The notes beneath the pieces are model-generated. The model did not search any database, was not told where the DNA came from, and worked only from the letters and a program-made list of their open reading frames with translations. From NCBI RefSeq assembly GCF_000187745.1, contig NZ_GL732492.1, positions 1-64,000 on the forward strand: a stretch of DNA of 64,000 nt. The letters are read 5' to 3'. Positions 58,296 through 64,000 of this stretch are shown piece after piece. Made by a program: the position numbers and the translations under genes. Source of the stretch: Streptococcus sp. M334. GTDB lineage: Bacteria; Bacillota; Bacilli; Lactobacillales; Streptococcaceae. The first letter of the stretch is position 1. Each line of letters starts with the position of its first letter.

Positions 58296-58471
58296 GTTTT
58301 ATGTGAAGTATGACTATAGTATAGCACTTAGAAATTTTAGAGAAAAAACTTTTGAATATATGCAACAAATAAAATGAGCAAAAAGAAACGATAGAATTTC
58401 TCCAGTGACACGAGAGAGCCCAACAGTTTTATCGCTTAAAATTTCAAATTATTTTCTTGGTTTGCAGATAT

Positions 58472-59323
58472 TCAACAATCGGTCGTTTTTCTATAGTATT
58501 CGGCAGATTTATTACAACCAAGCATCTCAAAAATACGGACAGCATCTTCCATCTTTTTCTGGCCTTCCTTGACTCTACCTTGCTTGCTATCAAGGAGACC
58601 TTCCGCCCACAAATAGACAATTCGGAAATAGGTTTCATTTTCCTGGTAGAAATGCTCTTCGATAACACGTTTAAAATAATGGGCATTGGTAAATTCTTCA
58701 CACTCAATGCTGGCTAAAAAGCCATTCAATAGTATAGTGTGAAAAAGGTTTCGATTACCAGACATTTCCATTAGAAAATCAGATTTTCGTACCATTTCTC
58801 GTACATATCTAGTAAAAAGAGAAACAGATAAAAAGGGAGAACTGACTGAAAATAAATTGAGTTCATAGATTCCCCAGATCTCGGTAGAAAACAAATAATC
58901 ATGAAGGACTTTCCCCTCCTCTGCCGTTAACTCTACCCTTTCGTCCATGCCCTTCATATAAGACTTGATAAGAATGGCATTTAAAATATGTTTCTGTTTG
59001 TTTTGAGAATGTGCATGCTTTTGATACTCCCTGCGATACAAGTCCTCAAGAGGTGCTATATTCTTTGGATCCAAGACATCTATGATTTCTTTTCTCAACT
59101 CAGAATCTGTATCATACTGAAAACCTCTCGCCAGAAAGAGGATTTCCTCTACACTGGCAGATATATTTTCTAGGGCAAATAGAAACTTTTCCACCGAAAG
59201 CTCACTCTGACCTGTTTCAAATCGAGATAACATAGACGGCGAAAATTGTCCCCCAGTTGCTTGTCTCAGCGAGATATTTCTTGACTCTCGTAATTGTCTA
59301 AAGACTTTTCCAATCTGCTCCAT
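58472..59323 (-). CDS. Rgg/GadR/MutR family transcriptional regulator
   Basis: The 283-aa product has an N-terminal Cro-type HTH (GKVFRQLRESRNISLRQATGGQFSPSMLSRFETGQSELSVEKF), the hallmark of the Rgg family, and a helical C-terminal domain. Many Rggs sense short hydrophobic peptides, but I find no convincing SHP-type gene beside it. It diverges from the SufT-like gene; the MFS gene lies 350 bp downstream on the same strand and might be a target. Confidence 0.85.
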   Translation of the reverse strand: MEQIGKVFRQLRESRNISLRQATGGQFSPSMLSRFETGQSELSVEKFLFALENISASVEEILFLARGFQYDTDSELRKEIIDVLDPKNIAPLEDLYRREYQKHAHSQNKQKHILNAILIKSYMKGMDERVELTAEEGKVLHDYLFSTEIWGIYELNLFSVSSPFLSVSLFTRYVREMVRKSDFLMEMSGNRNLFHTILLNGFLASIECEEFTNAHYFKRVIEEHFYQENETYFRIVYLWAEGLLDSKQGRVKEGQKKMEDAVRIFEMLGCNKSAEYYRKTTDC

Positions 59324-59446
59324 AGACTTCCCCTTGATTGAGTATTTTCTTCATTTTATCATATTTTTCAGAAAATTCATCAAAAACTTGCCAAATTGTC
59401 AGAATTATGAGAAAATAGAGGATATTTATCACGTGGAGGGACTGTA

Positions 59447-59788
59447 ATGAGAGAGGATATCAAAATCAATGACCGTGCTTTGGCCTTGCAAGACCAAATT
59501 ATCGAAAAACTAGAGAAGGTTTTTGATACAGATGTGGAATTGGATGTGTACAATCTAGGACTGATCTATGAAATCAATCTAGACGAAACAGGCCTCTGTA
59601 AGATTGTCATGACCTTCACCGACACTGCCTGCGATTGTGCCGAAAGCTTGCCTATCGAAATCGTTGCAGGTCTGAAACAAATCGAGGGTATCGAAGATGT
59701 CAAGGTTGAAGTTACCTGGTCGCCTGCCTGGAAAATCACACGAATCAGTCGCTACGGCCGCATTGCCCTTGGACTGCCACCTCGTTAA
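59447..59788 (+). CDS. SufT/PaaD-like metal-sulfur cluster biosynthesis protein (DUF59/MIP18)
   Basis: The 113-aa product has the MIP18 fold pattern: DVELDVYNLGLIYEINLDE, MTFTDTACDCAESLP (CxC-type Cys pair), and VKVEVTWSPAWKITRIS. Relatives assist Fe-S cluster maturation. The neighbour ilvD encodes an Fe-S dehydratase, though it is convergent. The stop codon TAA is provided at the edge of the following BOX element. Confidence 0.88.
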   Translation: MREDIKINDRALALQDQIIEKLEKVFDTDVELDVYNLGLIYEINLDETGLCKIVMTFTDTACDCAESLPIEIVAGLKQIEGIEDVKVEVTWSPAWKITRISRYGRIALGLPPR

Positions 59789-59927
59789 TACTCTTCAAAC
59801 CACGTCAGCTTAGCCTTATCGTATAGATGTTACTGACTTCGTCAGTTCTATCTGCAACCTCAAAACAGTATTTTGAGCAACCTGCGCCTAGCTTTCTAGT
59901 TTGCTCTTTGATTTTTATTGAGTATAA
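59787..59927 (-). repeat. Degenerate BOX element
   Basis: Minus orientation, from TATACTCAATAAAAATCAAA to GGTTTGAAGAGTATT. It lacks the usual TTTTCGAAGAG stretch, and its boxB/C parts have drifted (GATAAGGCTAAGCTGACGTGG). It sits between the convergent SufT-like and ilvD genes. Confidence 0.85.
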
Positions 59928-59987
59928 GCAGGCAAATCACTTTTGGAGATGAAAAGAAGCAAGCCGAAGTTGGCTTGCTTTTTGAGT

Positions 59988-61691
59988 TTATTTTTTACCT
60001 GACTTGTCCATATTCCAGAAGTCTGTCACAGCTCCACGAGAAGCCGATGATACGATGTGGGCATATTTACCGAGGACACCACGGCTATAAAGTGGTGGCA
60101 AGGTTGTTTCTGCCTTACGTTTTTCAAGTTCTTCTTCGGATACGGCCATGGAAATTTCTTTGGTATCCTGGTCAACCGTAACGATATCGCCTGTACGAAG
60201 GTAAGCGATTGGTCCACCATCTTGAGCTTCAGGAGCGATATGTCCAACAACCAGACCATAAGTACCACCAGAGAAACGACCATCCGTCAAGAGGGCAACC
60301 TTGTCTCCTTGACCTTTACCAACAATCATTGATGAAAGTGACAGCATCTCAGGCATACCAGGACCACCTTTAGGTCCAACGAAACGAACAACGACTACAT
60401 CACCATCAACGATTTCATCTGTCAGAACGGCCTGAATAGCATCTTCTTCTGAGTCAAAGACCTTAGCTGGTCCAACGTGACGACGCACTTTAACACCTGA
60501 TACCTTGGCAACCGCACCGTCAGGAGCAAGGTTCCCGTTCAAGATGATAAGCGGACCATCCGCACGTTTTGGATTTTCAAGTGGCATAATGACTTTTTGA
60601 CCTGGTGTGAGGTCTGCAAAGTCAGCCAAGTTCTCAGCGACAGTCTTACCAGTACATGTGATACGGTCCCCGTGAAGGAAACCATTCGCCAACAAGTACT
60701 TCATAACCGCAGGGACACCACCGACTTCATAGAGGTCTTGGAAGACATACTGACCAGATGGTTTCAAGTCAGCCAAGTGTGGCACACGCTCTTGAATCGT
60801 ATTGAAGTCCTCAAGTGACAAGTCAACATTGGCAGCATGGGCAATGGCAAGCAAGTGAAGAGTGGCATTTGTAGAACCACCGAGAGCCATAGTTACAGTG
60901 ATAGCATCTTCAAAGGCTTCACGAGTCAAGATATCTGACGGTTTGAGACCAAGTTCCAACATCTTAACAACAGCACGTCCTGCTGCTTCAATGTCTTCTT
61001 TCTTGTCAGCTGATTCAGCTGGGTGAGATGAAGAACCTGGCAAACTCATACCCAAAACTTCGATAGCAGTCGCCATGGTATTAGCTGTATACATACCTCC
61101 ACAGCCACCAGGGCCCGGGCAGGCATTACATTCAAGACGTTTTACGTCCTCAGCTGTCATGTCACCGTGGTTCCATTTTCCGATACCCTCAAAAACAGAA
61201 ACCAAGTCAATGTCTTTACCATCAAGATTTCCCGGTGCAATAGTTCCACCATAAGCAAAAATAGCTGGAATATCCATATTGGCAATGGCAATCATAGAGC
61301 CAGGCATGTTCTTATCACAACCACCGATAGCAACGAAGGCATCCACATTGTGGCCCCCCATCGCCGCCTCAATAGAGTCCGCAATAATATCACGAGATGT
61401 CAAAGAGAAACGCATACCAGGCGTTCCCATAGCAATCCCGTCCGCTACGGTAATTGTCCCAAACTGCACAGGCCAAGCACCTGCCGATTTGACACCTTCT
61501 TTAGCTAATTTCCCAAAATCATGCAAGTGAATGTTACATGGTGTATTTTCCGCCCAAGTCGAAATCACTCCCACAATCGGTGTTTCAAAGTCCTTATCTG
61601 TCATACCAGTCGCACGAAGCATGGCACGGTTTGGTGATTTTACCATACTATCATAAATGCTACTGCGGTGACGTTTATCTAATTCAGTCAT
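59988..61691 (-). CDS. ilvD: Dihydroxy-acid dehydratase
   Basis: A 567-aa IlvD/Edd-family enzyme of valine, leucine and isoleucine synthesis. The Fe-S cluster ligands are visible: C52 (NTPCNIH), C125 (GGCDKNMPG) and C197 ([16 protein letters not shown]). The C-terminal [19 protein letters not shown] region is conserved. A GGGAGG site precedes the ATG, and the promoter has an extended -10 (TGC-TATAAT near 61719-61724). Confidence 0.97.
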   Translation of the reverse strand: MTELDKRHRSSIYDSMVKSPNRAMLRATGMTDKDFETPIVGVISTWAENTPCNIHLHDFGKLAKEGVKSAGAWPVQFGTITVADGIAMGTPGMRFSLTSRDIIADSIEAAMGGHNVDAFVAIGGCDKNMPGSMIAIANMDIPAIFAYGGTIAPGNLDGKDIDLVSVFEGIGKWNHGDMTAEDVKRLECNACPGPGGCGGMYTANTMATAIEVLGMSLPGSSSHPAESADKKEDIEAAGRAVVKMLELGLKPSDILTREAFEDAITVTMALGGSTNATLHLLAIAHAANVDLSLEDFNTIQERVPHLADLKPSGQYVFQDLYEVGGVPAVMKYLLANGFLHGDRITCTGKTVAENLADFADLTPGQKVIMPLENPKRADGPLIILNGNLAPDGAVAKVSGVKVRRHVGPAKVFDSEEDAIQAVLTDEIVDGDVVVVRFVGPKGGPGMPEMLSLSSMIVGKGQGDKVALLTDGRFSGGTYGLVVGHIAPEAQDGGPIAYLRTGDIVTVDQDTKEISMAVSEEELEKRKAETTLPPLYSRGVLGKYAHIVSSASRGAVTDFWNMDKSGKK

Positions 61692-61921
61692 TTGTTCCCT
61701 CCCATTTCAGTTTTTACTATTATAGCACATTTTAAAAGCAATGAACAGAAGAAAATTCTTGAATTTTCAGAAAATTTCGATTAATTTGGTTGATGACCTT
61801 CTAATTTTTTCATCTTTTTTTGTCAAGTAACTTTACTTTACAAAAAAAATGTGTTATCCTAGTATGGTTGATGAAAATCAGTAGATTGAATCGAATATAA
61901 ATACCTAAAGGAGAAATTAAA

Positions 61922-62104
61922 ATGGCAGTACCTGCACGTCGCACTTCAAAAGCGAAGAAAAACAAACGTCGTACACACTACAAAGTAACAGCTCCATCTG
62001 TAAACTTTGACGAAACTACTGGAGATTACTCACGTTCTCACCGTGTATCACTTAAAGGATACTACAAAGGACGTAAAATCGCTAAAGCTGCATCAGCTGA
62101 ATAA
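61922..62104 (+). CDS. rpmF: 50S ribosomal protein L32
   Basis: A 60-aa basic protein beginning [20 protein letters not shown], the L32 signature. The zinc-binding cysteines of some L32 variants are absent, so this is the Cys-minus type. An AAGGAG site precedes the ATG. An extended -10 (TGT-TATCCT near 61855) lies in the 180-bp gap upstream, which otherwise shows nothing. rpmG follows after 15 bp. Confidence 0.95.
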
Positions 62105-62119
62105 TAGAAGGGAGATACC

Positions 62120-62269
62120 ATGCGCGTAAATATTACACTTGAACACAAAGAATCTGGTGAACGCTTGTACCTTACTTCTAAAAACAAACGTAACACTCCA
62201 GACCGTCTTCAATTGAAGAAATACTCACCAAAACTTCGCAAACACGTTGTGTTTACAGAAGTTAAGTAA
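62120..62269 (+). CDS. rpmG: 50S ribosomal protein L33
   Basis: A 49-aa protein starting [20 protein letters not shown] and ending KHVVFTEVK. The usual zinc Cys pairs are replaced, so it is the zinc-free form. The ribosome site GGGAG lies 7 bp before the ATG. It is in an operon with rpmF. Small enough to be missed by length filters. Confidence 0.95.
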
Positions 62270-62289
62270 GCATTCAATACGAATCAATA

Positions 62290-62320
62290 CAGAAGAAAAA
62301 CGCTTGATCAGCGTTTTTTC
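62290..62320 (+). terminator. Terminator of rpmF-rpmG
   Basis: AAAACGC-TTGATCA-GCGTTTTTT hairpin with T run. A second hairpin (AGAGAAAC...GTTTCTCTTTTTT, about 62412-62441) follows. The remaining gap up to the toxin gene is A/T-rich without a gene. Confidence 0.8.
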
Positions 62321-62525
62321 TTTTTGTTAATTTCAGTACATTGCAAGGGAAATCATTCGAATCACTACCTTTTTTGAAATAAGAATATTGATTCGGACGA
62401 TTAAAAGCAAGAGAAACTTCATTATGAGGTTTCTCTTTTTTTATATTTTCATTCCTAAAAATTTTTGAAATAGAGTAATCTTTTCTAAAATTTTTGGAAT
62501 CCAAAACGCAGTTCAATAATATGCA

Positions 62526-62873
62526 CTATTTTTTCTTGAACAAGCGGATGTAGTCCTGTTTGCTATGAATAATATCTGATACAAAGACAGCTTTTCTGTC
62601 CTCTAAAATATGATAGAAGGCTAAGTAATCGCCTAAAATGATGCATCGAGTTTTGTGGGGTGGGTATATAATAACTCCTACTCTTTCATCAGCATCAAAT
62701 CCTGCTTCCGGGAAAACTTCAAGACGTTCCAATCCGTAAAGAATATTCTTAACTGTGTTTGCTCCTGCCTGTTCTGAAAAGTAGTTAGCTGAGATATAAT
62801 CTTTAATACCTCTTAGCTGTTCTTGTACCGTTTCGGAGATAATAAGGCTATATGAGTTCTCGTTAAATTCCAA
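62526..62873 (-). CDS. RelE/ParE-type toxin
   Basis: The 115-aa product has the RelE/ParE fold pattern (QLRGIKDYISANYFSEQAGANTVKNILYGLERLEVFPEAGFD ... KTRCIILGDYLAFYHILEDRKAVFVSDIIHSKQDY). It is probably an mRNA interferase or gyrase-type toxin. The start overlaps the antitoxin gene by 11 bp, the usual coupled order with the antitoxin first. Confidence 0.88.
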   Translation of the reverse strand: MEFNENSYSLIISETVQEQLRGIKDYISANYFSEQAGANTVKNILYGLERLEVFPEAGFDADERVGVIIYPPHKTRCIILGDYLAFYHILEDRKAVFVSDIIHSKQDYIRLFKKK

Positions 62874-63150
62874 GGTTAGCCCTCACTTCATCAAGACTGT
62901 AAGTTCTTCCATGTTCTAAATCTTCAAAGCTACGGGCAATTTCCGAACGCAACCCTGATAGAAGTTCTTCTCTTTCTTTGTCTACTTGAGTTTCAAATGG
63001 CAAGGATTTATTTTCTACAATATGTTCTAAAAACAAGTTAAAACTGGCTGTCATATCAAGATTTTGCGCTGTGATAATAGCTTTAGCCTTCTCCAACAAG
63101 TCTCTGTTAGTCTTAAAGTTTACCTGTGTGTTTTTTTCTAAAACATTCAT
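62863..63150 (-). CDS. RelB/DinJ-type antitoxin
   Basis: The 95-aa product has an N-terminal ribbon-helix-helix (TQVNFKTNRDLLEKAKAIITAQNLDMTASFNLFLEHIV) and a C-terminal acidic toxin-binding tail (RSFEDLEHGRTYSLDEVRANLGI). It should neutralise the adjacent toxin and repress the operon. An AAGGAGG site precedes the ATG. Confidence 0.88.
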   Translation of the reverse strand: MNVLEKNTQVNFKTNRDLLEKAKAIITAQNLDMTASFNLFLEHIVENKSLPFETQVDKEREELLSGLRSEIARSFEDLEHGRTYSLDEVRANLGI

Positions 63151-63164
63151 GGTAGCACCTCCTT

Positions 63165-63199
63165 TAGACCATTATATCACTTTAAACTATACCGGTCTA
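63165..63199 (-). promoter_or_regulatory. Toxin-antitoxin promoter with TAGACC/GGTCTA operator
   Basis: Minus-strand -10 TATAAT (63171-63176) is 17 bp from a -35 that is itself the operator arm TAGACC (63194-63199). The second arm GGTCTA (63165-63170) abuts the -10. This fits autorepression by the RelB-type protein. Confidence 0.65.
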
Positions 63200-63224
63200 G
63201 TTATGTATAGACGATTACAGCTAG

Positions 63225-63312
63225 ATACTAAGAGAAATCAAAAAGCACTAAGGGAAAGCGCCCCAAAGTGCTCAATATCAAGGCTTTACAGCCTATCTTA
63301 TTTAATAAAATA
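63225..63312. terminator. Hairpins downstream of rpsD
   Basis: AGCACT...AGTGCT (about 63245-63273) with an inner GCGCCCC-rich loop, and a smaller AAGGCTT/AGCCT structure. These are the likely transcription end for rpsD in the gap before the toxin-antitoxin promoter. Confidence 0.4.
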
Positions 63313-63924
63313 TTACAACATTTTGTTGTAGAATTCAACGACAAGTGCTTCGTTGATTTCTGGATTGATTTCATCGCGTTCTGGCAAGCGAGTCAATGAA
63401 CCTTCCAATTTTTCAGCGTCGAATGATACGAATGCTGGACGTCCAAGAGTAGCTTCTACTGCTTCAAGGATAGCTGGAACTTTCAATGATTTTTCACGAA
63501 CTGAGATCACTTGACCTGGAGTTACGCGGTATGATGGGATATCAACGCGTTTTCCGTCAACAAGGATGTGACCGTGGTTTACGAATTGACGAGCTTGACG
63601 ACGAGTAGTCGCAAGACCAAGACGGTAAACAACGTTATCCAAACGGCGTTCCAAAAGAAGCATGAAGTTGAAACCTAGGATTCCGCCTTTGATTTTTGTA
63701 GCTTGTACGAACAAGTTACGGAATTGTTTTTCACCTACACCGTAAGTGAAACGAAGTTTTTGTTTTTCAGCCAATTGCAAACCGTATTCTGACAATTTAG
63801 AACGGTTGTTTGGTCCGTGTTGTCCTGGTACGTAGTTACGACGTGCCAATTCTTTACCTGTACCTGTAAGTGAAAGGCCAAGGCGACGAGCTTGTTTCCA
63901 AGATGGTCCTGTATAACGTGACAT
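63313..63924 (-). CDS. rpsD: 30S ribosomal protein S4
   Basis: The 203-aa product has the S4 start [18 protein letters not shown], and the S4 RNA-binding domain ([40 protein letters not shown]). The zinc-binding cysteines are absent. It nucleates 30S assembly and in Firmicutes represses its own mRNA. An AGGAGG site precedes the ATG. The last 76 bases of the window are its 5' leader, cut off by the window edge. Confidence 0.97.
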   Translation of the reverse strand: MSRYTGPSWKQARRLGLSLTGTGKELARRNYVPGQHGPNNRSKLSEYGLQLAEKQKLRFTYGVGEKQFRNLFVQATKIKGGILGFNFMLLLERRLDNVVYRLGLATTRRQARQFVNHGHILVDGKRVDIPSYRVTPGQVISVREKSLKVPAILEAVEATLGRPAFVSFDAEKLEGSLTRLPERDEINPEINEALVVEFYNKML

Positions 63925-64000
63925 GTGAATGTCCTCCTGATATAAATAATATTTCGGTGGAAATAGTCACTTAGAAAGCCCTGATTCGTGCAGATGCCCT

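Noticed and set aside
58135..58377. 80-codon plus-strand frame over a BOX element
   Set aside because: It is the translation of the BOX repeat plus flanking sequence; similar frames arise in any BOX copy.
58380..58471. Possible short hydrophobic peptide (GTG start, Phe/Leu-rich) beside the Rgg gene
   Set aside because: Starts with GTG, has no Shine-Dalgarno and no Glu/Asp-I-x-x-x-GG-like C terminus; not convincing as an SHP pheromone.
59324..59400. 18-codon minus-strand ORF overlapping the Rgg start (begins MKKILNQG)
   Set aside because: Overlaps the -10 region of the Rgg gene and is hydrophilic; unlikely to be a peptide pheromone.
62274..62516. 80-codon minus-strand frame between rpmG and the toxin gene
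   Set aside because: It spans two hairpin terminators and lacks a ribosome site.

Overview
The window looks like a chromosomal segment of a low-GC Gram-positive coccus, a mitis-group Streptococcus (S. mitis/S. oralis-like, close to S. pneumoniae). The evidence is the 5' end of a streptococcal 16S rRNA gene, four BOX-type repeats (including near matches to the BOXA1R priming site), and a gene order that, from memory, follows the pneumococcal chromosome: gltX-pgi-patAB-hexA-argR-argS, gpsA-galU, pbp1b-tyrS, malPQ/malXCDAR, aspS, hisS, ilvD, rpmF-rpmG, rpsD. Unlike typical pneumococci it carries a complete type II-A CRISPR-Cas locus.

Layout. 1-550: 5' end of 16S rRNA and tRNA-Glu, with their promoters, on the minus strand. 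0.8-12 kb: a cytidine deaminase-like gene, gltX, pgi, a class-I glutamine amidotransferase, the patAB multidrug exporter with a leader attenuator, mutS/hexA and argR. 12.1-16.5 kb: argS, a small membrane protein, gpsA and galU on the plus strand. 16.6-23.3 kb: tracrRNA (minus strand), cas9, cas1, cas2, csn2 and a short array of four repeats and three spacers. 23.3-34 kb: rhomboid protease, 5-formyl-THF cyclo-ligase, the dapL/dapH pair with a candidate leader RNA, an EamA permease, pbp1b, tyrS and a P1B-like ATPase with a DUF6110-type partner. 34-38.4 kb: rlmA, then a peptide/ABC-transporter operon downstream of a ComR-like regulator. 38.6-48.3 kb: the maltodextrin regulon. 48.4-55.3 kb: a YitT-type membrane protein, aspS, a CPBP protease and a second ABC module. 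55.4-64 kb: hisS, a frameshifted MFS gene, an Rgg-type regulator, a SufT-like protein, ilvD, rpmF-rpmG, a RelBE/ParE-type toxin-antitoxin pair and rpsD.

The most interesting region is 35.4-38.4 kb. A ComR-like regulator (RRNPP type) is followed by two GACA-N4-TGTC inverted repeats that resemble ComR boxes. Next comes a compact operon of an 18-codon ORF, a 70-aa protein of unknown family, a 16-residue ORF rich in tryptophan (MFFIPVPMLWWMWFRK), an ABC ATPase and a permease. This has the parts of a ComRS-like pheromone circuit of the WW-peptide class, with an ABC exporter as output. The ATPase reading frame breaks at an exact A_AAA_AAG heptamer, and a -1 shift there restores the full length of its paralogue at 53 kb.

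The CRISPR system looks functional. The Cas9 catalytic residues and the two PAM-reading arginines of SpCas9-type proteins are present, the tracrRNA anti-repeat pairs along almost the whole repeat, and the leader ends in a CTACGAG anchor. Other regulatory structure includes mirrored cre/MalR sites at the divergent mal promoters, a MalR-like site upstream of pgi, apparently leaderless rlmA and eamA mRNAs, and inverted-repeat operators over the -35 boxes of the second ABC operon and the toxin-antitoxin operon. All identifications come from reading the sequence; no database search was run.
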